A stretch of 64,000 nt of DNA from JAJRRS01 sp965230275 (GTDB lineage: Bacteria > Planctomycetota > Phycisphaerae > Phycisphaerales > Phycisphaeraceae), in assembly GCA_965230275.1 (NCBI GenBank), contig CBDDKO010000002.1, positions 744,001 through 808,000 of the forward strand, written 5' to 3'. The notes under the pieces are model-generated. The model was given only the letters and a program-made list of their open reading frames with translations. It was not told the origin of the DNA and did no database searches. Position numbers and translations under genes: made by a program. Positions 57,408 through 64,000 of the stretch are shown piece by piece (position 1 is the stretch's first letter; the number at the start of each line of letters is the position of its first letter).

Positions 57408-58328
57408 ATGAGCATACTCGTAGACAAAGACACGAAACTGATCTGCCAGGGCATCACCGGTTCGGCCGGCGCTTTTCATACCAAGGGCTGCCTTGATTAC
57501 GGCACGCAGGTCGTCGGCGGCGTAACCCCCGGCAAGGGCGGGCTGAAAGACGACAACGGCCTGCCTATCTTCAATACATGCATCGAAGCGGTCGAGGCCA
57601 CCGGCGCGGACGCGACGATGATCTTTGTGCCCCCGCCGTTCGCCGCCGATGCGATCCTCGAAGCGGCCGACGCCGGGATCAAGATGATCGTCTGCATCAC
57701 CGAAGGCGTGCCCGTCCAGGACATGATGAAGGTGAAGAAAGCCCTGGCCCAGTCGAAGTACGACGGCATCCGGCTGATCGGCCCGAACTGCCCCGGCATC
57801 ATCACCCCCGGAAGCTCCGACGCCCCGGGCTGCAAGATCGGGATCATGCCCGGTTACATCCACGTCGCCGCCGAAGATTCGAAGACCGGCAAGAGCGTCG
57901 GGATCATCAGCCGCTCCGGCACACTGACCTACGAGGCCGTCTGGCAGGCCGCCAACCACGGGCTCGGCCAGACCACCTGCATCGGCATCGGCGGCGATCC
58001 GGTCCGTGGTATGGACTTCATCGACTGCCTGGCGCTATTCAACGAAGACCGCGACACCGACGGGATCATCTTGATCGGCGAGATCGGCGGCAGCGACGAG
58101 GAGAAGGCCGCCGCCTACATCAAGGACAACGTCAAGAAGCCGGTCGCGGCGTTCATCGCCGGCCGCACCGCGCCCCCCGGCAGGCGCATGGGCCACGCCG
58201 GAGCGATCATCTCCGGCGGAGAGGGCGGCGCCGATTCCAAGATCGACGCGCTCAAACAAGCCGGCTGCCACATCGCCGACTCCCCGGCGGACCTGGGCAG
58301 CACCATCGCCAAGGCCCTGGGCGTCTGA
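57408..58328 (+). CDS. sucD: Succinyl-CoA ligase subunit alpha
   Basis: A 306-residue citric-acid-cycle enzyme subunit that interconverts succinyl-CoA and succinate. It has LICQGITGSAGAFHTKGCL for CoA binding, IGPNCPGIITPG, and the phospho-histidine in PPGRRMGHAGAIISGGEG. GIISRSGTLTYEAVWQ is also diagnostic. sucC, normally upstream, is not adjacent; the divergent neighbour is tag. The ATG at 57408 has no Shine-Dalgarno; TATCCT at 57393-57398 ends 9 bases upstream. The alpha subunit alone is not active. Confidence 0.95.
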   Translation: MSILVDKDTKLICQGITGSAGAFHTKGCLDYGTQVVGGVTPGKGGLKDDNGLPIFNTCIEAVEATGADATMIFVPPPFAADAILEAADAGIKMIVCITEGVPVQDMMKVKKALAQSKYDGIRLIGPNCPGIITPGSSDAPGCKIGIMPGYIHVAAEDSKTGKSVGIISRSGTLTYEAVWQAANHGLGQTTCIGIGGDPVRGMDFIDCLALFNEDRDTDGIILIGEIGGSDEEKAAAYIKDNVKKPVAAFIAGRTAPPGRRMGHAGAIISGGEGGADSKIDALKQAGCHIADSPADLGSTIAKALGV

Positions 58329-58344
58329 CAGATGGACCCACGTC

Positions 58345-58914
58345 ATGGATGACGTCACACACCTTCAAGCATTACTCAAAGACCGGGACTGCGCCTGCCC
58401 CGCGTGCGGCTACAACCTGCGCGGGTTGACCGGTGATACCTGCCCCGAATGCGGCAAGACCATCGATCCCTCGGCCATACTCGGCCGACGTGATCGGGTG
58501 GACTACGCCTGGCTGATCATGCTACTTTCATTCACCGCCGCACTCCCATGGAGCGTCCTGTTCGTCTGGCAACGCCTGATCATCCAAAAGCGCATGCTCT
58601 ACGGCGACGACTGGAACCCTTCCATCAACGACTTCGGCAGGGGAATACTGGACCGACCGTTCGGTGAAAGCGTGCGCATGCTGGCCTCATGCGCATGGTG
58701 GTTGAGTGTGCCGTTTGTCTGTTTCGCGTTGATCTCGCTTCGCCGAAAGATCACGCGCTGGCCACGTACCGTCCGCTGGTTGCTCGCAGCAGCGTGCCTA
58801 GCCATGCTGATCCTGGCATTGCGCCGGTGGCAGTGGTGGTGGTGGGCTTTTGGTTTAAGCCCGCAACAACACCCATACCCGCCCGGCGACTTCTGGTTCC
58901 TGCCATGGCCTTAG
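58345..58914 (+). CDS. Zinc-ribbon membrane protein of unknown function
   Basis: A 189-residue protein. The N-terminus holds a zinc ribbon: CACPACGYNLRGLTGDTCPE continuing to CGKTID (CxxC x n CxxC). Two to four hydrophobic segments follow (LIMLLSFTAALPWSVLFVW, then SCAWWLSVPFVCFALI and LLAAACLAMLILALRRW), so it should be membrane-bound. The pattern YNLRGL next to a zinc ribbon recurs in planctomycete hypothetical proteins. It starts 16 bases after sucD and may be co-transcribed. Function is unknown. The end is rich in W, Q and P. Confidence 0.65.
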   Translation: MDDVTHLQALLKDRDCACPACGYNLRGLTGDTCPECGKTIDPSAILGRRDRVDYAWLIMLLSFTAALPWSVLFVWQRLIIQKRMLYGDDWNPSINDFGRGILDRPFGESVRMLASCAWWLSVPFVCFALISLRRKITRWPRTVRWLLAAACLAMLILALRRWQWWWWAFGLSPQQHPYPPGDFWFLPWP

Positions 58915-58966
58915 CGGAGTAGACGATTAGCGCGACCGCAGGTCTCACTGTCGCACTAGATAGGAG

Positions 58967-59398
58967 TCACAATGAAAGCCGGAACACGACCTCACCCACA
59001 CCCCCCTTATTCACACCCTCAACATGCCCGCTGTCGATAAAACCCACATGGCGATGCCACGCCTGGGCTTCGGGTTCATCCGCTTGTGAAGAGCTAAAGA
59101 GCACGTGATGCCCTTGGGTGACCAGATGTAGACACAGAAAGTCTAACAGCAGCCGAGATAGCCCCCGCCTGCGGTAATCCGGGGCGACCCATATCAGGCC
59201 TATGTACGGCCTTGTGGTCCAGATATATTCAAGCCGGATCAGACCAACGATCAGAGTATTGAAATCTGCAACCACGTACTGTTGCTGCACAATCAAGCGA
59301 TCGGCGATCCGGTGGTCGGCCGTGTGATCGAGTCCGCCTAACTGTGCTAAGTCCTCAGGCTGTGCAAAACGGATGATGATATCGTCCATAACTTGCAT
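58967..59398 (-). CDS. GNAT-family N-acetyltransferase
   Basis: A 143-residue acetyl-CoA-dependent acetyltransferase. The acetyl-CoA-binding motif A is seen in IWVAPDYRRRGLSRLLLDFL, and the fold ends with AWHRHVGFIDSG. The acceptor cannot be deduced. An alternative ATG lies at 59389. TATTAA on the minus strand ends 8 bases before the ATG at 59398, and no ribosome site is visible. It converges on the zinc-ribbon gene. Confidence 0.85.
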   Translation of the reverse strand: MQVMDDIIIRFAQPEDLAQLGGLDHTADHRIADRLIVQQQYVVADFNTLIVGLIRLEYIWTTRPYIGLIWVAPDYRRRGLSRLLLDFLCLHLVTQGHHVLFSSSQADEPEAQAWHRHVGFIDSGHVEGVNKGGVGEVVFRLSL

Positions 59399-59415
59399 CA
59401 GTGTTTTTAATACGT

Positions 59416-60594
59416 TCAGCGGGAACGCCTCGGATTACGCCCTGACGATCCGGTACGGTGATGTTTGGATTCGTCATTGGCTTTGTTTGCTTGTTGAGGC
59501 GTGGTTTCCTCCGGCGTCGCAGGCTCTGCTTCACCCTCAGGCGGCTGGTTGTGCTCTTCGTTGGCGAACTTGCCGAAGATCATCCGGCCGGCGGAGGTCT
59601 GGAGCGTGCTGGAGACGATCAGATCAACGTCCTGGCCGATGTGCGATCGGCCGTACTCGACCACGACCATCGTGCCGTCGTCCAGGTATCCGACGCCCTG
59701 GTTCGGGCCTTCGCCGCCCTTGACCAGTTTCACGTGCAGGTGCTCACCCGGCAGGACCACCGGCCGCAGGGCCTTGGCCAGGTCGTTGAGGTTGATCACA
59801 TCCACGCCGCGCAGCGACGCGACCTTGTTAAGGTTGTAGTCGTTGGTCATCACCCGGCCGCGGTTCTGCTGGGCCAGGGCGATCAGCTTCTGGTCCACAC
59901 CCGCGCCCTCGGCGTCCTGGTCGTCCAGCACCACCTCGACGATGTGGTTGTCCTGGAGCTTCTGGAGCATCTCCAGGCCACGCCGGCCCCGGGCACGCTT
60001 AAGCTTGTCAGCCGAGTCGGCGATCTGCTGCAGCTCATTGAGTACGAAACGCGGCACGACCAGCACGCCCTGGATGACCTGGGTCTGGATGATGTCCAGG
60101 ATCCGCCCGTCCACAATCACGGAGGTATCCAGCAGGATCGGCCGGCTGCCGCGGGTTTCCTTGGCGAACTCGACGTAGGGGATGACGAATCGGAAGTCGT
60201 CCTTGGTCTGAAGGACCAGCGAGATGCCGATGTAACAGGTGATCAGGCCGATGATGACCTTGACGCCGCGTAGTAGGTTGAGGAACGCCGACCGTGCCGG
60301 CTCGTCGTCCGGGGCGGTCAGGACGCCGATCAACTCGACCACGAAGGACAGGGCGTAAGCGGCGAGCAGCCCGGCAACCAGGCCCAGGAACACACCGGAG
60401 ATCGCAGAGAGTTTCTTACGCTTGGTCGCCGCGTCAAAGGCGATGATGGCGAAGGTGGTGCCGACCGTGACGCCCAGCAGCAGGACGAACTGGGGGAAGT
60501 CGACGTTAGCGCCCCATTGGTTGGATAGCAGGTAAAGGCTGGTAACGGCCGCAGCCAGTAAGATGAACGCGCCACGCAGGATGTAGAGAATCAT
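59416..60594 (-). CDS. Membrane PIN/TRAM-domain protein
   Basis: A 392-residue protein of the YacL-like family. Residues 1 to about 130 hold four hydrophobic helices. Residues about 145-265 are a PIN ribonuclease-like domain with the acidic residues in PILLDTSVIVDGRILDI, and NRGRVMTNDYNLNKVA. Residues about 285-335 form a TRAM RNA-binding domain (LHVKLVKGGEGPNQGVGYLD). The tail is rich in E, P, T and Q and polar. It may process RNA at the membrane. GAGG lies 9 bases before the ATG at 60594, favouring it over 60609. Confidence 0.88.
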   Translation of the reverse strand: MILYILRGAFILLAAAVTSLYLLSNQWGANVDFPQFVLLLGVTVGTTFAIIAFDAATKRKKLSAISGVFLGLVAGLLAAYALSFVVELIGVLTAPDDEPARSAFLNLLRGVKVIIGLITCYIGISLVLQTKDDFRFVIPYVEFAKETRGSRPILLDTSVIVDGRILDIIQTQVIQGVLVVPRFVLNELQQIADSADKLKRARGRRGLEMLQKLQDNHIVEVVLDDQDAEGAGVDQKLIALAQQNRGRVMTNDYNLNKVASLRGVDVINLNDLAKALRPVVLPGEHLHVKLVKGGEGPNQGVGYLDDGTMVVVEYGRSHIGQDVDLIVSSTLQTSAGRMIFGKFANEEHNQPPEGEAEPATPEETTPQQANKANDESKHHRTGSSGRNPRRSR

Positions 60595-60609
60595 GATGTG
60601 AGCCCTCAT

Positions 60610-60939
60610 GGATATGCACGCCCCGGCGGTATGGATACCTAAAGGATACGCTTAAATCCCGTGTGAGCCAAGGATTTGCCAGTCAGGGACGGTGGGGGTA
60701 CTGTTTACCGCTCGTGATTGGCCGGCGTATGAACGCCGGGTTTTCGTCGCGGAGACAGACGGCCGGGCCCGGTGCACGGGTCGGCGCGTGAACCGGGTCA
60801 GGCCTTGATCGGAGCAGCCCTAAGCGTTGTCAGCCCGGTGCCGTCGGTGTCCTGGCCGTCTGTCCCCGCGATGCATACAGAATCGGGAGTGATCGACCCG
60901 GGCGGGCCTATCAAACCGATCATTAAGGCTGCACTGGTC
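60610..60939. other. Divergent region before GT39-like gene
   Basis: A 330-base region. CCGGCG (60722-60727) and CGCCGG (60734-60739) form a hairpin with a TATGAA loop followed by GTTTT, resembling a terminator or attenuator on the plus strand. An open frame runs through the last half but its upstream starts look unsupported. Confidence 0.4.
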
Positions 60940-62523
60940 ATGTCGGAAAGCCGAACCAATACATCCCGGGTCTGGATCGAGTCGCTGATCGTCCTGGGTT
61001 TGGCCCTGTTCCTGCTCTCGCGTGTCCTCAGCCCGACCCACTACATCGACGAGTACTACCACGTGCTGGCGGCCCAGTCGTACCTCGAGGACGGCACGCT
61101 CCTCCTGCACGACGGCGGCGAGCCCTACACACGGGCCCGGGGCTACACCTACGCGGTCGCCTACTGCTACCAGTGGTTCGGCGAGAGTTGGGCCACCGGC
61201 CGGCTGCCCTCACTGCTGGCGGGCGGGTTGCTGGTGATGTCGGTATTCGCCTGGCTGCATCGGACGGTGGGCCGGCGGGCCGCCTGGATCGGGGCCGGCC
61301 TGCTGGTCTTTGCCCCAGCCATCATCAACGTCTCAGCGATGATCCGGTTCTATTCCGCGCACATGCTGTTTATCTGGCTGGCCTGGGTCTGCGCGTACGG
61401 TTTCATCGTCGGGAAGATGGGCCCAGTCCGGCGGAGCATGTTGTTGGTTGCCGGCACCACTTGTGCCCTGATCGCCACCCACCTGCAGACCACGACGTCG
61501 ATCGCCGCCTTGTCGATCGCATGCTGGGCCCTGACATTGTTTATCGGGTACCTGCTGCACAGCCAACCCAAGCAGGCCCGCAAGGCTATGTTCGGCCTGG
61601 GCCTGCTGATCCTCATCGGCACGCCGCTGTTTATCCTCGCGCTTGTGCTGACCGGTGCCTGGGAGCATATGGCTGAGAAACTCACCGCCGCCCGGCCATG
61701 GACCGAGGCCAGCCGATTCCAGGTCCAGTACTACCACCGGTTTTTTAACGAAGAGATGCCATTGCTCTGGTCGGCGTTCCCGTTCATCGCGGTTGTGGCA
61801 CTGGCCACCCGTCGCCGGCCCGCGTGGTTCTGCCTGGCGTTGTTCGGCTCGGCGTTCCTGGTCCATTCGATGCTGCCGGTCAAGGGCAAACGCTACCTGT
61901 CCTACGCCTGGCCCTGCTTCTTCGCCATCTGGGCGATCGGGCTGGACGGCCTGCTGGCCTGGCTCCGTGTCTTAATTGGTGACATCGTCGGACAAACATT
62001 CTCCAAGCAGGCTGCGGCACGACGGTGGGTCGGCGTAGCGGCGTCGTGTTTCCTGATTGTGTCGCTCCTGTTCGCCTGGCTGGCTGCGCCCTCGTACAAG
62101 TTGGGCAGGAAGATGATGACCGGCGACGAACTCGGGCCACTGGATCATGAAGACTGGGCCGCCGCCGCCGAGACCCTCGAACCGATCGTTGATCAGACGG
62201 GCTTCGTCCTCGCCTCGGCCCCGCCCAAGGCGATCTACCACCTCGGTAGGATGGATATGGGGCTCAGCTACAGCCAGGCCCAGTACCGCCCGGAATTTGC
62301 GATCCGCGCGAACCTCAACCGCCCGGTCATCTACTCCGCCCAAGCCATGGAACAAGTCATGGCGGAGCACCCCGCCGGGCTGATCGTGGTCGATGCGGGG
62401 CATCTGGGCAAGAAGTTCTTTATCCCACCGGAAACCGCTTTGTACATTGAGACTCACACCCAGCCGATAGACATTCCAGATTCCACCAGGGTCAAGGCCT
62501 TCCGCTGGGGTCCGAAACCGTAA
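60940..62523 (+). CDS. Polytopic glycosyltransferase, GT39/ArnT-like
   Basis: A 527-residue membrane protein with about ten to twelve helices. The first loop has THYIDEYYHVLAAQSYL, with the DE pair of dolichyl-phosphate-type transferases (GT39/GT83), followed by ATGRLPSLLAGG and MIRFYSAHMLFIWLAW. Such enzymes move sugars from a lipid phosphate donor onto a lipid or protein outside the membrane. The frame is open to 60772; the ATG at 60940 before SESRTNTSRVW fits the topology. It is followed by an AlkP-superfamily gene and a flippase-like gene in the same direction, a likely envelope-polymer operon. Confidence 0.72.
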   Translation: MSESRTNTSRVWIESLIVLGLALFLLSRVLSPTHYIDEYYHVLAAQSYLEDGTLLLHDGGEPYTRARGYTYAVAYCYQWFGESWATGRLPSLLAGGLLVMSVFAWLHRTVGRRAAWIGAGLLVFAPAIINVSAMIRFYSAHMLFIWLAWVCAYGFIVGKMGPVRRSMLLVAGTTCALIATHLQTTTSIAALSIACWALTLFIGYLLHSQPKQARKAMFGLGLLILIGTPLFILALVLTGAWEHMAEKLTAARPWTEASRFQVQYYHRFFNEEMPLLWSAFPFIAVVALATRRRPAWFCLALFGSAFLVHSMLPVKGKRYLSYAWPCFFAIWAIGLDGLLAWLRVLIGDIVGQTFSKQAAARRWVGVAASCFLIVSLLFAWLAAPSYKLGRKMMTGDELGPLDHEDWAAAAETLEPIVDQTGFVLASAPPKAIYHLGRMDMGLSYSQAQYRPEFAIRANLNRPVIYSAQAMEQVMAEHPAGLIVVDAGHLGKKFFIPPETALYIETHTQPIDIPDSTRVKAFRWGPKP

Positions 62524-62560
62524 CGATTATTGGCCGTTGACTATGTAAACCGGAGACATA

Positions 62561-63817
62561 ATGTCGGACGACCTCAATCTATTCGTGTGTTACATCCCTG
62601 GCATGGACCGTCGCCGTGTCAATGCGCAGCGCACGCCGTACATCCAGAGCCTGCTGGATCAGTACGCCAACTGCACGCTCCAGACCATCCCCAGCACCGA
62701 GCTGACACCCACGCTCCTGACCGGCACGCTGCCGCACCAGCACCAGGTCTGGCAGGTGAGCCTGAAGGACGCCGCGCCGCTCACGTCGGTCGGCCGGCTG
62801 ATCGACCTGCTGCCCGACTTCGTCACGACCACGGCCCAGTGCTTCGGACACTTCATGAACTCCAAGCGCGACCTCGCGGCCGTGCCCTGGCGTCGGCGCA
62901 GGCAATTCAACCTGCACCGGATGAAGTACACACGCCGGGAAACCGACCCGAACTGCCTGGATATCATTGGCGGCTACAGCTCCATCCTGCATGAACTCGG
63001 GCACGACGACGCGGGCTACGTCTTCGGCAAACACTTCAGCGACATGGAAGCAGCGCCGAACACCTTCCCCCGGGATGGCAAGCGGCTGGACTTCGTCGAG
63101 TTCTACGGCTTCGACCTGTTCTCGCACTGGAACCTGGACCATATGGACCGGATCGAAGAGAAGTTGAGCCTCGTGGACAGCTTCGTCCGGCGTATGCACC
63201 AGAGCTGTCGGGACAAGGGTGTTACGATGGTCCTGCTGGTCGATCATGGGCAGGAGCCGATCAAATCGTCAGTCAACATCATCAAGCGGCTCAAGCAAAG
63301 CGGTGTGCCGCGCGACGAGTACGTCTACTTCGTCGAGGTCTCGGCCGTCCGTTTCTGGTTCAAGACCGACCGGGCCCGCACCGAGATCACACGCCTCTTG
63401 CACGATCTTAAAAACGTGACCGTCAAGACCTACCAAGAGATGCACGAGGCGGAAGTCTGCTTCGACGATCCAAAGTTCGGGGAGGTCTACTGCTTCGCCA
63501 ACCACGGCTTCACGTTCTTCCCGCACGACTTCTACAACCCCATCGCCAACGCCTTCCTCGGGATCACCGACCCGCTGCTGCGGCCCCGCCTGTTCAACGC
63601 CCACCACCGAGGCAACCACGGCCACCTGCCGGGCCACCCCGCCGAGGAAGGCTACATGATCCTCTGTGAGGATGGCTTCAAGCCAACCACCGAGCGCGGC
63701 CACATCCGCGACTTCGCCCCAACGATGATGCGTCTTCTGGGTGCGACACCGGCTGAACATATGACGGGTAAGACCCTGTTCGAGTACACGCAGGCCGTCC
63801 ATCCCTCGTCGTCATAA
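62561..63817 (+). CDS. Alkaline-phosphatase-superfamily phosphodiesterase
   Basis: A 418-residue protein of the type I phosphodiesterase/nucleotide pyrophosphatase group. The nucleophile is likely in PSTELTPTLLTGTLPHQHQ, the metal residues in FDLFSHWNLDHMD, LLVDHGQEP and NHGHLPGHPAEEGYM. No signal peptide or membrane helix is seen, so it should act in the cytoplasm. The substrate could be a lipid-linked or nucleotide phosphate; the cluster suggests envelope synthesis. GGAG stands 8 bases before the ATG. The next gene starts 6 bases after its stop. Confidence 0.82.
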   Translation: MSDDLNLFVCYIPGMDRRRVNAQRTPYIQSLLDQYANCTLQTIPSTELTPTLLTGTLPHQHQVWQVSLKDAAPLTSVGRLIDLLPDFVTTTAQCFGHFMNSKRDLAAVPWRRRRQFNLHRMKYTRRETDPNCLDIIGGYSSILHELGHDDAGYVFGKHFSDMEAAPNTFPRDGKRLDFVEFYGFDLFSHWNLDHMDRIEEKLSLVDSFVRRMHQSCRDKGVTMVLLVDHGQEPIKSSVNIIKRLKQSGVPRDEYVYFVEVSAVRFWFKTDRARTEITRLLHDLKNVTVKTYQEMHEAEVCFDDPKFGEVYCFANHGFTFFPHDFYNPIANAFLGITDPLLRPRLFNAHHRGNHGHLPGHPAEEGYMILCEDGFKPTTERGHIRDFAPTMMRLLGATPAEHMTGKTLFEYTQAVHPSSS

Positions 63818-63823
63818 TCCGCC

Positions 63824-64000
63824 ATGACCGTAAGCCCCACCGATCCCTCGTCAAAAGGCCATAGGCGAAAGCCGATTTGGCCCCGGTTGCTGCGGTCGCT
63901 GATCGGGCTGGGCATCCTGGTGTTGCTGTTCTACCTGATCCCGTTCGGGTCCGTCATCGAGGTCCTGAGCAAGGCCGAGCCGATACCCGTGCTGGGCGGG
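63824..64000 (+). CDS. Membrane flippase-like protein, 3' truncated
   Basis: Only the first 59 residues are in the window. They read MTVSPTDPSSKGHRRKPIW, a short basic tail, then the hydrophobic helix LLRSLIGLGILVLLFYLIPF followed by GSVIEVLSKAEP. This resembles the start of the lysylphosphatidylglycerol-synthase/flippase-type membrane family (UPF0104), but too little is seen to be sure. It follows the AlkP-like gene closely and would belong to the same operon. Confidence 0.5.
   Translation, partial: MTVSPTDPSSKGHRRKPIWPRLLRSLIGLGILVLLFYLIPFGSVIEVLSKAEPIPVLGG

Noticed and set aside
57366..57959. N-terminal extension of the tag frame
   Set aside because: It is antisense to the start of sucD; homologues of Tag begin at the ATG at 57365.
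1..64000. Mobile elements, prophage or CRISPR array
   Set aside because: No transposase, integrase, phage structural gene or regularly spaced repeat was found on either strand.

Overview
The window is about 64 kb of high-G+C bacterial chromosome. It looks like a planctomycete of the class Phycisphaerae. Supporting marks are LL-diaminopimelate aminotransferase, an exported protein with the planctomycete LEPR-XLL motif followed by a dockerin-like tail, a PEP-CTERM surface protein, an ECF sigma factor coupled to a LolA-like anti-sigma partner, and several exported or lipid-anchored proteins without familiar names. Most of it is a core chromosome: genes are dense, short operons alternate in direction, and I found no tRNA or rRNA gene, transposase, prophage or CRISPR array.

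Layout. 1-5 kb: LL-DAP aminotransferase (5' end outside the window), a small receiver-like protein, a PNPOx-fold protein and a membrane spermidine-synthase-like fusion. 4.7-9 kb: coaC and rpoZ, a pheT-like gene with most of its middle missing, a GT2 glycosyltransferase and a DEAD-box helicase. 9-13 kb: a patatin with an unknown partner, ComF, a dihydroorotate-dehydrogenase-like protein and an A+T-rich orphan lipoprotein. 13-17 kb: fliM, DsbD and RidA. 17-26 kb: a block of envelope and unknown proteins (membrane coiled coil with BRCT-like end, acyltransferase, receiver, CX4CH protein, coiled-coil lipoprotein), then gyrA with a STAS protein. 26-30.5 kb: sigma/anti-sigma pair, ychF and DegT aminotransferase. 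30.5-38.7 kb: HEAT-like exported proteins, hisC-hisB and the LEPR/DUF3131/dockerin protein. 38.7-47.4 kb: pgi, dus, M14 peptidase, metallophosphoesterase, glmS, three small genes and a terminator. 47.4-51.5 kb: three-subunit pnt transhydrogenase, YjbQ and cyclophilin. 51.8-58.3 kb: PEP-CTERM protein, ROK kinase, gatC-gatA, queF, tag and sucD. 58.3-64 kb: zinc-ribbon membrane protein, GNAT, PIN/TRAM protein, then a likely envelope-polymer cluster (GT39-like transferase, AlkP-superfamily phosphodiesterase, start of a flippase-like protein).

The metabolism seen is ordinary heterotrophy: Pgi, glucokinase-like ROK, SucD, proton-translocating transhydrogenase, GlmS, lysine and histidine synthesis, tRNA-dependent amidation (GatCA) and queuosine synthesis. 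FliM implies a flagellum, although no other flagellar gene is present.

The most unusual observations are: the internally deleted pheT gene behind its own promoter-like sequence; several genes with no Shine-Dalgarno where a -10-like hexamer ends 7 bases before the start codon; C-rich GGACCC repeats directly before start codons; intergenic inverted-repeat families between gene ends; a membrane coiled-coil protein ending in a BRCT-like domain; and the patatin plus unknown-partner pair. All calls were made by reading the sequence. No database search or structure prediction was run.
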